Below, in pieces: positions 1 to 12,256 of a DNA stretch of 64,000 bases. The notes below the pieces were generated by a model. That model made no database searches and was not told where the DNA came from. It saw only the letters and a list, made by a program, of their open reading frames with translations. Location of the stretch: contig CM077832.1 of NCBI GenBank assembly GCA_039720395.1, forward strand, positions 18,137,850 through 18,201,849. Direction: 5' to 3'. The DNA is from Liquidambar formosana. Taxonomy: Eukaryota; Streptophyta; Magnoliopsida; Saxifragales; Altingiaceae. Positions within the stretch are counted from its first letter, which is position 1. Each line of letters opens with the position of its first letter. The position numbers and the translations under genes are program-made.

Positions 1-72
1 TTATTTATTTATTTTTTTTTTTTGTGGCTTTAATCTTCAAATGTGGGAGTGATTTTTTCATGAATTTGGCAG

Positions 73-515
73 AAAAAGAGTGGACCCAAGAAAGGAATTG
101 AGTTTAAGATTAATGGGTTTGAAGAAATCTGCTATGGGTTACTTGAATTTCGTGATCTATGCCCAGGTTTTTGTGGGGTTTGAGTTGATTGCGATGGTGC
201 AAATTTCGCTTGCATACACTAATCCTATTGATGGTAAGGCTGAACTTGCGCATATCTCCTTTTATTTTAGTGTTTGGTTGCTGAGAAAATGTGGGAAAAT
301 GAAAACAAATTGAAGTTCTGAATCTTATGAGTTATAGCAGTTATAATGACGCTGAAAATGTCAACAATGGATGCACTGATGAGAAGACAAATGGGTGTTT
401 TGCTATGGCTGACCGTCCTCCATTAGAGTATGATATTGAGGACGTTAAGCAGTTAATTAGCGGATCCTCTCTAAGACTTATTTTTTGCAGAGCACACAAG
501 CGCCCGCTAATGTAA
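73..515 (+). CDS. Possible exons of an unidentified host gene
   Basis: I do not recognise this product. A splice-like AG at 71-72 is followed by an open segment (73-166) with ordinary codon use and a mixed charged composition, ending at CAG/GT. A second open stretch at about 342-470 reads as a hydrophilic peptide containing ADRPPLEYDIEDVKQLI and runs into a TTTTTTGCAG acceptor-like site at about 480-490. Either could be exons of a gene that starts left of the window. No domain is visible, and the junctions were judged by eye only. Spurious open frames in AT-rich DNA remain possible. Confidence 0.2.
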
Positions 516-1920
516 TCATCCTTCTCAGTTACAAAACTGCAATCGTATAATTATTATGTATATATCTAATCCTTTTGCACCTTTGTGGTGCATTTTTTTT
601 GTATTATATAGTACTCTCGACTCTAGGACACAGGCAAAGAAACCTAACCCAAGAACAACATGGCCTCTTTCCTTAGAATCTTCTTACAGCCACAGTTAAA
701 AGTATTTTGGGAAAACAAAAAACAAAAGTACTGCTCCAGCCATTGTATATATCCTAGATATAATAGTACGTTGGCTTTCAAATGCACAGATCACCAAAAG
801 CCACATATAATTCCCCTTTTGTACATGTTTCAACTATCTTTTAAAATACATATTTTATTGTTAGTAGATTTTATATCGCATTATGCTTTTCCATTTTTTC
901 TTCAATTCTAAACGCACTTTATTGTGCTATGTATGTAAAAGTATAACGAATTCTTCAATTGCCTTTCACAAAATCTTTGATATGGATTAGTTCAACAAAC
1001 GACTTATTTGCAACATATTTCCTTATTGTGAAATAGTAGCTTAAGTGTGGGGGTATTGAACATAGCATATCAAATTTACTTTTTCATTTAAGACGGACTC
1101 CTACTTGCGCCACAGCCCATGGACCAAGGTCTTCCCAAAAGTACAAACCCAATACATCAAACCCCTATTCAAATTTAAAAAATAGCTTACTCTTACAAAG
1201 AAAATAATAACCAATATATACCCCTTCCTATACACCGGGCACGTGCCTCGGCCCCTAGTTTAAGAAAATGCCATCATTGCATTGAATCGTCATTTATTAA
1301 GATCCATCTTTCCAAAAATATACTCTCATTTTTTGTATTGAGTTTTGTAGTTGAAAGTAAATATTGAAATAACAAAGGGTAATGTAGGAAACTTTAAAAA
1401 ATTATGATTTGACTTTTCAAAGTGGACAGTTTATTTTGGGACAAAAAAATAGCAAAAATGGCCTATCTTTGTAGGACAGAGGGAGTATATGTAATTGTTT
1501 TTTATAACAAAAAAAAAAAAGAAAAAAAAAAAACAATTAAATTTTGGATATTTGTATAATCTGCTTTCAATATATTCTGAAAACAGTCAAAGCTAAGTGT
1601 ATGAGACTAAATTTAACTTATTAAAATGGTTAAATTTAAGTGATTGTGACTAAATTTAACTTTTTGAAGTGAGCTTTGTGAAATAGTTACGTGGACACTA
1701 ATTCCCAATGTGGATAAGGATTTTCTAAGCTCATAATGATACGCCTGCTAACTTTGATACCAAACAAAACCCAAAATTGTAAAATTATTTTGATACCTCT
1801 AAGCATAGAAGTTTCATATTTCACCAAATCTAAGGAGGCTTAATCTATATTAGCTTAGCCACATACCTATACCCCCCACGAAACATACTCCTCTCCATGT
1901 GGCAACTATAGTGGGGCTAT
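516..1920. other. AT-rich intergenic stretch, no gene seen
   Basis: Only short open frames, A/T runs and an A-rich patch at about 1509-1535 are present. I found no splice-supported coding segment, LTR end or tRNA-like sequence. Confidence 0.5.
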
Positions 1921-1930
1921 GGTTGCATCC

Positions 1931-3290
1931 ATGGTCTTAAAAATCGCGATATATCGACGATATATTGTGATATATCACCATATCGGAGGGTAGCGATACG
2001 ATATTCTCATGCGAAATTGGAAAATTTGAAAAAAAAAACAAAATATTGAGAGAGATCGACGATATATCGCGATATATCGTCGATATCTCAATAACTTGTA
2101 AGATCGTCAGCATTATATCAGATATCGTGGAGAAATCGATGATACATCGACGATATATTGTTGATATGTCGTCAATATCGACACTCTGCTTTATATCGTT
2201 CCACTGAATTGGTGTTTGGGTGTTTTTCGACCATATGATCTTGTCCCTTGTTGGTACCAGAGAGAAGAAGAAGAAGAAGAAGGAGAAGGAGAAGAAGAAT
2301 ATTAAAGAAATTAGGGTTAACATAAAACCATGGGAAAATACCTAAAATACCCTTACAAAAAAGTACGAAAAAGTTGTATGGCGGGCCGTGCCATGTTGAT
2401 CAATATCATCAGACTCCACATACCACAACAACTATCATAGTTGGTGTCAGAATACGTATCAGAGGAGAAGAAGAAGAAGAAGAAGAAGAAGAGTGGGAAA
2501 AAAAAGAAGAAGTCAAACTCACCTAATTTTTGCCGGAGATGCTACCATTGGTGCTGGAGTAGGTGCCAAAGGAAGATACTATCGCTGATAGGCTGTAGGT
2601 GTTGACTGACTATAGGTTTCCATCGTGAGAAGTGAGAACACCTTATTATCTTCTTTACTTTACAATTATACCCTCTATTTTATTCTATTTTTATATAAAC
2701 AAAGACCAATTTCACATTTTAAGCCCTCAAAGTATTATTATTACAATTCTTCCATAGTTTCAAAACTTATCTTCAAATTTACCACACCTATGGTTAAATT
2801 TTTTTCAAATTTATCCCACATATTTTTTTTTTGGCACCACTCACATATTTACTTTATAACATATACATACACATAGAAGTGCTCTTTACATGCCTCATCA
2901 TTATAATTTTTTTTTCAAATTTACCCTTGGGATGCGCATAAGTGTATAACAAAAGCATAAATCTCTTCCTTTTAATGTTATGTGATATTTAAATGTTGAA
3001 TTTACATAAATCTCTATTATTTATTTTCTAAGCGCGACTTACATTTTATACCCTATACAACACATATTTGTCCTATACACAATTAAATTGCAATATTTTG
3101 ATGCTAGATTGTGTATTATAGCCTAAATCATTGTTTTCCAGAGTTTCAATAAAAATATCCGTATTTAACTCATAATATCCACCATATCTTTAAAACGATA
3201 TCGATATTGTCGATATATCCAACGATATATCCGATATATCTGTATTTTTGGACCCTCGATATATTCATTGATATCGATATTAAAGTCCTT
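1931..3290. mobile_element. Non-autonomous DNA transposon with ATATCG-rich ends (MULE- or hAT-like)
   Basis: The ends are imperfect inverted repeats: ATGGTCTTAAAAATCG on the left, and AAGGACTTTAATATCG on the complement of the right end. They are flanked by a 10-bp direct repeat with one mismatch (GGTTGCATCC at 1921-1930, GGTTGCATTC at 3291-3300). A duplication of 8 to 10 bp suits Mutator-like or hAT elements. Both ends carry many CGATATATCG-type palindromes (1945-2190 and 3195-3285). The interior is AT-rich with GAA tracts and no transposase, so the element must be mobilised in trans. Confidence 0.7.
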
Positions 3291-3370
3291 GGTTGCATTC
3301 GTAGGGCCCACATAACCTTTGCAAAGTTCTAAATTTTGTCCTCATTAGTGTAAATGTTAAGGCCGACCTT

Positions 3371-3568
3371 CAGTAGCATTGTTCTTATATTATTTTGTTT
3401 ATGTTACAAGGGCACTTTTGTAACTTCTTATCTATTAATGTAATGAGGGCTGATTGGGTTAGAGGTTAATGTGATTTCGTTCTCTAACCTATGTCTCCCT
3501 CTTTGTTTCTTCTCCTTTTCTTCTTTCCTTCTTCTTCTTCTTCATTGAAACCTTAAATCTATCACACA
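3371..3568 (+). repeat. 5' LTR of the old copia element
   Basis: From TAGCATTGTTCTTATATTAT to ATCACACA this matches 13427-13623 with scattered differences. The terminal TGT of the LTR is altered at this end, and the left boundary is uncertain by a few bases. Confidence 0.85.
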
Positions 3569-3569
3569 A

Positions 3570-3583
3570 CTTGGTATCAAAGT
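3570..3583 (+). other. Primer-binding site of the old copia element
   Basis: TTGGTATCAAAG immediately follows the LTR. It resembles the usual plant copia site TGGTATCAGAGC, complementary to initiator methionine tRNA, with one G to A change. Confidence 0.8.
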
Positions 3584-4255
3584 AGAATCAAAACACACTT
3601 GGGATTGGTTTCATTGCATTATGTCACTAGACGACTTCGCCAGATGACTACAGTGTGCTGATGTCAGCCGTCGGTTGATGATGTTAGCATCGGGGCGACC
3701 TTTGGCGACCGATGACTTCCTCTCTTGGTTCGTCCTATTTTTCTAAGAATTATGGAACACTTTGTTTGACTGTTTGAGACCATCTAGTACGACTTTTCTA
3801 TTTTCCTTTGATTTTTGCTAGATTCGACCCTATTTTTTGGATCTGTTTTTGTGGGGGTCTTGAGGACCTCTTGTTGGCTGGAATGGGTCCTATGGGTGCC
3901 AACTAGACCCTAGGAGGTGTTATTTGCCTTTAGTTGTCTTCCGTTGCTTGTGTATTGAAATTTATATATAGTTGAATGGTTTTTGGGGTTGAAGACATGG
4001 CTGACTTCCTTCCTTGTCTTGGATTGTTTCCTCTATTTTTCTGGTAATTTGTGAGATTCTTTGGTTGCTGGTTTGTGGTTTTCTCAGGGTCCACAGTGGT
4101 TGGGTTGGTTTTCTAGGCCTTTTGAATAGACAGTGGCTGATTTGTGGTTTATGATTGCTGGTTTGTGAGATTTATGGCTGATTTGTGTTGTCTTTTGAGT
4201 TGTTTTTTGTAAGTTGGCTTGTTAATTGGTAATTTGGTATAGTATCTTGTTAGGG

Positions 4256-4902
4256 ATGGCTGAAGAGAAGTCTACAACTAAGGCTGTAAAAAACTCCCAC
4301 TACTTAAGGATGATGATTCACCCAAGTGTATCACTTCAAGGAAATTAGATGGTGTGAACTATATGTCTTGGGCACATGCAGGTCAAGTTTAATTGCGCAG
4401 TAAGCGTCGATTGAACTACATAACAGATAATCCACCTAATTTGACTGATCCTACCTATGTAGATTAGATATGTGAAAATTTAGATGTTATGGGATGGTTA
4501 TGGCACAGTATGGAAACCCCATATTGCTGCCACCATTTAGTTTCAGTGATTCCTCTAAGAAGATTTGGGATTTTATTTCTGAGTCTTTTTCCCAAAAGAG
4601 TAATGTCTCCCGTGTTTATCAGATTTATGAATAGATTTTTACTACTAAGCAATCTGGGTAGTCATTAGTAGCGTACTATAGTGCTCTTAAGAGCTTGTGG
4701 GATCAATTGTTGCAGTATAGCCTCTTATAGTATTTGGAGCAACAGAAATGTTATTAGGAGGAGATTATGATAGCTTCTCTATTGTATCGTCTAGACTTTG
4801 ATCTTCGTGGATTTAAAGTTCAAATTCTTGCTAGTGAGACCTTACCTACAGCTACCAATGCTTATTCTCGCTTGTTGCAGTCCTCACTTGAGAATAATTA
4901 TT
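4256..4902 (+). pseudogene. copia gag remnant, N-terminal part
   Basis: An ATG at 4256 begins a MAEEKS-like gag start, followed by a conserved-looking LDGVNYMSWA segment typical of copia gag (capsid) proteins. The frame is soon broken by stops and frameshifts. The recognisable frame stops at 4902, where the foldback element is inserted, and resumes at 7371 with the Gly/Arg-rich tail and zinc knuckle. It would have packaged element RNA in virus-like particles. It is non-functional now. Confidence 0.7.
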
Positions 4903-7370
4903 GATAATAGCTTAAAATTGCTTTAATGTCGTACTTTTAGTAGGCATTACTACATCTATTTTGCATTTAATGCCACATTTTACACATGATACATGAGTTT
5001 TCTTGATATATGTTTTTTTGCTTAAAGTGGTGTATTAATGTGTATTCTATTTTTGTAGGAAGCCAATCTCCTATGATTGGTGACAAATTTGGAAGCCAAG
5101 CTTATTTTGGAATGGTCAAGCCTTCTTTATTTGATTGGAATTATATGGAAGCTTTGTAAGGGTGAAGAGCATTAATTTTAGAATATTTGAGTGAAGGAAT
5201 TGGCAACCTCAAAGTTGGAAAGAAAACTAAAAAGGAAGTTTGGAGCGGTCACTGTATTTTGGACATAGCTTTTGACTCCAAAGTTCGTTTGATGCGAAAT
5301 TGGTGTCCCTCAAAAGATGATTTGAAACCCGACGATATTATATTTCACGAAAATTTCGTGATTTCGACATTTAGTAGGTCAAAAATGGGTTACAACTGCT
5401 GGAAAACAGAATTTCCAAATTGTTTCCTTATATTTCTTCTCTTTCCCTTGGAAACCTAAAAGCACATAAAAAGGAAAGGGGAGCTGCACCTATACTACTT
5501 CTTCTCTTGTTCTTCTTTTACCTCTCTTTAGTTTTTAGTTTTCAATTATTATGAGTAGCTAAATATTTTGCTAAAGCTAAGACTAAAGTCACAACAATTG
5601 TTTGATATTTGTTTAACGATTCTTCATGCATTTATAAGGTTTTATGTTTTTGATTGATTTTAATTATTTTATAAAGTATTTATTATGTATAATTCTTTGA
5701 TTTATCGTTAACTCCGGGTACGGTGAATGCTTAGAATTTTCTGCAAATTGAATTACTAGGTTTCTCGTGTAATAAATTAATCAATTTTACGACTCCATGT
5801 TTTTAGAATTATTTTGAATAAAATAAATTGTTAAATCATCCGATTGTGATCATCCTTCATATTTGTTTCAATTGAGTTATAAAAATTGAGTCGTTAACAA
5901 ATATCATATACTTGTTGTGAGTGGACTTCTAAACTTTAGTGCTTTCAAACTATTGTTTTCATTCAAATTAATTCTCTACAAGCAAGCAACCAAAGTTCTG
6001 AAATCCTTCCTCAATCAATTTTCTTTTTCCATCCATCTTTGTTAATTATTCCTATTCCCTGTGTTTCCACCTTGGACTCACCGAAAATATATTACTTCGC
6101 GACATCCTACACTTGAGAATATATTACTTCGTATGTGGCGACCTCTATTATGCACCCAAGTGCAGGATATCACAAAGTAATATATTCTCGATGAGTCCGA
6201 GATCGAACCACAAGGAAGGGCAATAATTAATAGAGATGGATGGAGAAAAGAAAATTGATTGAGGAAGGATTTTAGAAATTCAGTTGCTTAATTTTAGAGA
6301 ATTAATTTGAATGAAAATAATAGTTTGAAAACACTAAGGTTCAGAGGTCCACTCATAACAAGTATATGATATTTGCTAATGATTCAATTTTTATAACTCA
6401 ATTGAGACTCATATGAAGGATGATCTCAATTGGATGATTTAACAATTTATTTTATTCAAAATAATTCTAAAAACATGGATTCATAAAATTGATGGATGTA
6501 TTACACGAGAAACCTAGTAATTTAATTCACAGGGAATTCTAAGCAATCATCGTACTCGAAGTTAACGATAAATCAAAGAATTATATAGAATAAATACTTT
6601 GTAAAATAATTAAAATCAATAAAAAAATATGAAACCTTACATTAAATCTATAAAGAATCGTTAAACACATATCAAACAATTGAAAACTAAAACCTAGCCT
6701 TAGCAAAATATTTAGCTACTCATAATAATTGAAAACTAAAAACTAAAGAGAAGTAAAAGACGAAGTAGGATAGGAGCTTCTCCTTTTTTTCCTTTTTATG
6801 TGCTCTTAGGGTTTCTAAGGGAAAGAGAAGAAAAATAAGTAAACAATTTGGAAATCCCGTTTTTCTAGCAGGCCAACTTGTAACCCGTTTTTTACCTACT
6901 AAATGTCTAAAATCATGAAATTTTCGTGAAATACAATATTGTCAGGTTTCAAATCATCTTTCTAGGGATACCAATTTCTCATTAAACGGACTTCAGAGTC
7001 AAAAGATATGTCCAAAATATAGTGAGTGCTTCAAACTTCCTTTTTAGTTTTCTCTACAACGTTGGGGTTACCAATTCCTTTTCTCAAATCTTCTAAAATT
7101 AATGTTCTTCACCCTTACAAAGCTTCCATATAATTCCAATTAAATAAAGAAGGTTTGACCATTCCAAAATAAGCTTGGCTTCCAAATTTGTCACCAATCG
7201 TAGGAAATTGGTTTCCTACAAAAATAAAATACGTATTAATACACCACTTTAAGCATAAAAACATATATTAAGAAAATTCATGTATCTATGTAAAATGCTG
7301 AATTAAGTGCAAAATAGATATAATAGTGCTTACTAAAAGTATGACAGTAACGCAATTTTAAGCTATTATC
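4903..7370. mobile_element. Foldback element with about 1.21 kb inverted arms
   Basis: Almost the whole insert is a palindrome: arm 4903-6115 pairs with arm 6157-7370, leaving a loop of about 41 bp. The termini are GATAATAGC and GCTATTATC. AATTATT occurs on both sides (4896-4902, 7371-7377), consistent with a target duplication inside the copia gag codons. No transposase is visible. An open frame at 5187-5459 lies in the left arm, but its mirror in the other arm is decayed, so I do not call it a gene. It could be a long-TIR Mutator-like or other foldback element; the family is not clear. Confidence 0.85.
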
Positions 7371-7605
7371 AATTATTCTACCTTACCTGGCCCTACTCTT
7401 TCATCTTTGGATCCTACGGCCTTGATTTCTAATAGTAGTGGCCGTAGTGGTTTTCGTGGTGGTGGTGGTTTTCTTGGACGCCATAGTCTTCGTGGTGGAC
7501 TACGTGGAGGTGGGCGTTCTAGTGGATGTGGTGACCAGAAATGTGATTATTATAGGGGTACTAATTATACTGAACCGTATTGTTACTAGAAATATGATAA
7601 GCCAA
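7371..7605 (+). pseudogene. copia gag remnant, glycine-rich tail and zinc knuckle
   Basis: After the foldback insertion, gag resumes with a Gly/Arg-rich stretch (about 7440-7540) and a CCHC-like knuckle (Cys-x2-Tyr-...-Tyr-x4-Cys near 7545-7587) in which two metal ligands appear replaced. Such knuckles bind element RNA. A stop follows the knuckle. Confidence 0.7.
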
Positions 7606-7839
7606 GTTATGTGAATCAGGTTAGTGATGATCCTGTGTCATCTCCCTTACAAATAATTCCTGGTCATGGATTCCCATCCAGTACGGTCTCTACCTTTGGT
7701 TCTCGTAATGCACTCAGAACTCAGCTTGGCAAGTATCTTGTCCACCATTTGTGCACTGCTTTTTCTTCTGCACAACCATCTTCTTCTACTATCTACCTTA
7801 GATCATTCAGGTAATCTTGCATGTGTAGCCTCTTCTCCT

Positions 7840-10837
7840 ATTCCTTGGGTCATTGATTCTGGTGCTAACAACAATATCTTTAGTTTGTCCTCTTGTTTTT
7901 ATGACTTGACTCTTGTTGATCATATATTGTGTTAGCTGATAGTTCTTCTCGGCCTGTTCACGGTACAAGTGTTCTTCATCTCACCCCGTCTTTATCCTTA
8001 CCTTCAAGTCTTTATGTTCCTACTTTTCCCTTTAATTTGCTTTCTGTTAGTTAGTTGACAAAAGCCTTGCAATGTGAAATTATTTTTACTCCCAGCTCTT
8101 GTATTTTTCTAGATCCAAAGATCAAGAAGAAGATTGGTTCGGGCCCTGAGAAGAAACGGCTTATATTTTTTGGATTCCAGTGGCTCCTTGGCCCCTAGTT
8201 CATCTATTTTGACCTGTTGTAGTTTCGCTTCTCCAGTGGCATTTTTGCTTGGGTCATCCATAATTGGCTCGACAGAAGCAAACTAATCCTTCTTTGAGTT
8301 CTATGTCTCGTTTAGATTATAAAGCTTGTCAATTAGGCAAGCATCATCGTAGCACTCTTTCTAGTAGTACTCATAGTTGTGAATGTGAGTCTTTTAATTT
8401 GGTTCATACGGATATTTGGGGACTTGATCGCACTTCTACTTTGAATGGATTTCATTATTTTGTTTTTTTTGTTGATGATTATTCTCGGAATGACTTGGTT
8501 ATTTTTTATAAGAGAACGGTCTGGATTGCCTACTATTATTCTTCAATTTTATAATGTGTTTTTTGTTCAATTTAATAAGCGTGTTAAGATTTTTCGTGAT
8601 AATGAGGTTTACTCCTTTTAGTTTTCTTCGAAGGAATTCGTGGATATTCCTTTATCTTTGTTAAAGTCTGACTGGAGGGCTGTTTGTTCTTAAGTACTGA
8701 TTTTGTTTTGGTTTTTTTGTTGGTAGTTCAGTCTTTGGTGGACTTCTTGTTCTCCTTCTTGTACTCCTTTCAGTTTTCTTTATTAATAAAATTTTTCTAT
8801 TGTTGTTGATCAAAAAATGAGGTTTACTCCTTGTGTGTTTGGTTTTGTAGCATTTATTCATGTTCTTAACTCCGGTCAGGATAAATTGTCCAATCGGGCT
8901 CGTAAGGGTGTCTTTCTTGGATACTCCTGTACTAAAAAAGGAATCGTTGTTATTGTTTTGAGACTCGTCGCTACTTTGTAATTACTGATGTTACATTTTT
9001 TGAGTCTACCTTATTCTTTTCTTCTTTAGGTCAGTTTATCTTCTAACCTTATCTCTTATCGTGAGGGGAGCATTTTTCCACCTTTCCTACTCTCCTTGAT
9101 GCCACTATTTTCCTCTATGTTTTTGCCTCCTATTCTCTCTAGTCCTCTTCCTTATCCTCCAACACAGGTATATTGGTGATCTCACGATAGGCATGTTGTT
9201 TCTTATGGCCCTATTCCTACATCTTCTAGGTCAGTGGATCCAGCCTTACCTTCTCCCTCGACAAATCTAGATGATTTTCCTATTGCTCTTCGTCGAGGTA
9301 AAAGAACATGTACTCAACATCTTATTGCTAATTTCTTGTCTTATGATCGTCTTTCCCCTTGCATGCAATCTTTTTCTTATTCTTTGTCTTCTATTTCTGT
9401 TCCTTCCTCCTATAAGCAGGCGTTATCTTCTTCTGGTTGGAAACAAGCTATGGATGAGGAAATGAGTGCTCTTCACAAGAATCAACCTGGGAACTTAACT
9501 TCACTTTCTCCGGGAAACAAATTATGGGCTGTCGTTGGGTGTACACTATTAAATACCTTCTCGATGGTTCTGTTGAGCACTTTAAGGGGTGTTTTGTGGC
9601 TAAAGGATATACTTAGACCTATAATGTTGACTATTTGGAGACCTTTTCTCTTGTTAGTCGTCTTAACTCTATTCGCAACATACTCTCAGTGGCTGTTAGT
9701 CGTTCTTTGCCTTTATACAGCTCGACATCAAGAATGCTTTTCTTTATAGTGATTCTCCACGAAGAAGTATATATGGATCAACCACCTAGATATGCTATTT
9801 TTGGTAATGAGAATCTTGTGTGTCGATTGAAGAAAGCCTTATATAGTCTAAAACAGTCCCCTTGCACATAGTTTGATCGTTTTAGTACTATTGTGCTTGC
9901 ATATGGTTTTTGACGGTCTACCTATGACCATTTTCGTTATTCTTCTGTTGGTACTATTGTTCTTATTGTTTATGTTGATGAAATTATCATCTCTGGGGAT
10001 GATGGGCATTGCTGAATTGAAATGTTATTTGGGTAATCACTTTCAGACTAAAGATCTTGGTTCTCTTCGTTATTTCCTTGGACTTGAAGTTGCTTGTTCT
10101 TCTCAAGGCATTTCTTTGTCTCAACGAAAGTATGTTATTGATCTTTTGTCTGAAACAAGCGTTTTGGGTACTTGTCCAGTTGACACACATATGGATTCCT
10201 CTATTAAGCTCAATAGTGACAAGGGGGCAGAGTTTAGGGACGTTGGTCGCTATCGTCAATTGGTTGGGAAGTTGATCTATTTTACTGTTACTCGACCTGA
10301 CATTACTTATGCAGTTGGGGTTGTTAGTCAGCTCATGCATACTCCTTGTCATCCTCATTTTGAAGCAGTTTGTCATATTCTGCGTTATTTAAAGGGTACT
10401 CTTGGTTGAGGTTTGCTATGCAAACCATTCAATACCTTGTCTGTAACTGGTTTTAGTGATGCTGATTGGGTAAGTTCTTATTTTGATAAGCGATCTACTT
10501 CTGGTTGCTGTACCTTTGTTAGGAGTAATTTAGTTACTTGGCGTAGTAACAAGCAGATTGTTGTGCATCTAGTGCTGAAGTAGAATATCGAGCTATGGCT
10601 CATACCACTTCTGAGATACTTTGGGTTTGATCTTTTCTTACTGATTTTGTTATTAGAATTCTTATTCCTATGGATATGTATTGTGACGATCAAGCTGCTA
10701 TCTTCATTGCCAACAATCCTGTTTTTTATGAGTGGACAAAACATATTGAGGTTGACTATCACTTCATTCGAGATTTATTATTGTGGCACGAGCTTGCTAC
10801 TCCTTATATTTGCTCTGATGATCAGTTTGGTAATATT
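7840..10837 (+). pseudogene. copia pol remnant (protease, integrase, RT, RNase H)
   Basis: Recognisable pieces in order are: protease active-site context WVIDSGAN (about 7845); integrase zinc-region remnant (CQLGKHH near 8325) followed by HTDIWG and FVDDYSR; integrase C-terminal FLGYS (about 8920); RT fragments from about 9440, including KDLGSLRYFLGLE and TRPDITYAVGVVSQL near 10290-10320; and RNase H pieces with SADVEYRAMA-like sequence near 10570. Frames change repeatedly and stops are frequent, so it is not translatable. The gypsy solo LTR cuts it at 10838. Confidence 0.85.
8618..8815 (+). repeat. Possible short LINE 3' tail inside pol
   Basis: A T-rich segment ends in TTGATCAAAAAA and lies between two copies of a 17-bp repeat, AATGAGGTTTACTCCTT (8601-8617 and 8816-8832). 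This resembles a 5'-truncated LINE tail with a target duplication. However, the copia sequence after the right repeat is not the direct continuation of the left side, so a deletion must also have occurred. Confidence 0.35.
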
Positions 10838-12174
10838 TGTTGACACCCTATTTTGTACTGCCCAACATTCTGGACCACCCATAAGCTCAATGATGAAGGG
10901 CAATGTCAAATAAAACTGTTACAAACGAATCCCGAATGACTAATGTGATCATAGCTCAATTCAGCATAAACACATAACCCACGATCACACGTGTATGGCC
11001 CAAGATTTGAATAGTCCTCCATTTCTAGCATCTTCTCCCTTACCTTACAGGACCAAGCTTGGTTGGTAGCCATCTTGTGGCGGCTGGAAACATAGTAGCC
11101 CCAAAAGAAACCCTAAAGCTCCCCTATAAATACCCTACTTTCAACATAGGAAGGGATTCAACACCTTTCTTCAGCCTCCACCCCCAAAATTCTCGAGAAT
11201 TAGCAGCTGTGATTGCAAGAATCTAGAGGGAGGAATTCTTGAAGTAAATGCTACCGCTCAAACCTGAGGGTAACTATCTTTGTCCTAATTTTCATCCCTT
11301 CGTGGTTTTAATACACTTTATTGATTGATTCTTTACGAAATAGATCGAGTTTCTTTATGCATCCTTTCATTTCATGCATAACATTTAATGATTTAAGACG
11401 TGATTAGCGTGCATTTTAAGTATGTAGGCTAGGTAGAATTATATATACTCATGTGTTTATTGTTTTCTCATAAATAAATACATTTATAAATATGCCACCA
11501 TACCATGATTGTATTGCATAACTTGTTGATTCATTGATTCCAATGTTTCCTTTATATAGACGACCCATCAACTCTCAATGTTTAGATCTAGGACGTTCTT
11601 AGTGTTCTCAAAGCATGCTTAGGAAGTTTTGTGCATATTTTAATCATTCATAAGCCTGCACAAGCATGATAATAGCATAATAGGCTCACATTCACACTTA
11701 TGTATACACTGTGTTTAGGGAATGCACGTACGTACTTGTCGTGCATGACATGTTCTGGGCAGATTAACCCCTATTTTGTAGGCTAAGTATGGTTCGCTCA
11801 TTTTAATTGCTTCTGTCCTTTGTATATAATCATTCATCCTGCCTTGTTTTAATTTCCTATTTATTTCTCTATTTTGTGTCTCCATTTGAACTGAATCCCA
11901 TAAATTGCTTGAATACGGTTAAGCCCTTTTAAATTAAAGCCAATAAGTACATGTGGGGGCGGGCTTTGGTCGGGCATTGTTGGGTGTCTAACACCTTCCC
12001 AACAATGTACCCTAGCTTTGAACCTGAAAATTCTCTAGTTATGATGAGTTAGACCCTTACTAGGGGTCAATCGGTTCCTGAAGCCAAAATTGGGTGGTGA
12101 ATCCTATCCGCGCTAGTCATTCGTAGCTAGTTAGCGTACTCCCAAGCTGCGTGGTGCCGAATGTGGTGCTCACA
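10838..12174 (+). repeat. Solo LTR related to the Tat-type gypsy element at 46 kb
   Basis: It starts TGTTGACACC, ends GTGCTCACA and is flanked by a perfect 5-bp duplication ATATT (10833-10837, 12175-12179). Several blocks align with the LTR at 46355-47736: the first 25 bases, the AATGATGAAGGGCA block, the CTATAAATACC TATA region (about 11124-11136), TTAAAGCCAATAAGT and the terminal GCTCACAAT. One clear copy of the ATGCACGTACGT motif remains at about 11722. It arose by recombination between the two LTRs of a full element. Confidence 0.93.
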
Positions 12175-12179
12175 ATATT

Positions 12180-12248
12180 CTTACGAAGCTTTTAGCTCGT
12201 GCTCCTTTTCAACGCCTATCTTCCAAGCTTGGCATATTTGATATCTAT
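12180..12248 (+). pseudogene. C-terminal end of copia RNase H/pol
   Basis: The peptide context LTKLLARAPFQRLSSKLGIFDIY is the usual end of a copia polyprotein. It sits directly right of the solo LTR and left of the hAT insertion, confirming that both inserted into this element. Confidence 0.8.
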
Positions 12249-12256
12249 ACTGAGAG

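Noticed and set aside
5187..5459. 90-residue open frame in the foldback arm
   Set aside because: The mirror copy in the other arm is not open and no domain is visible.
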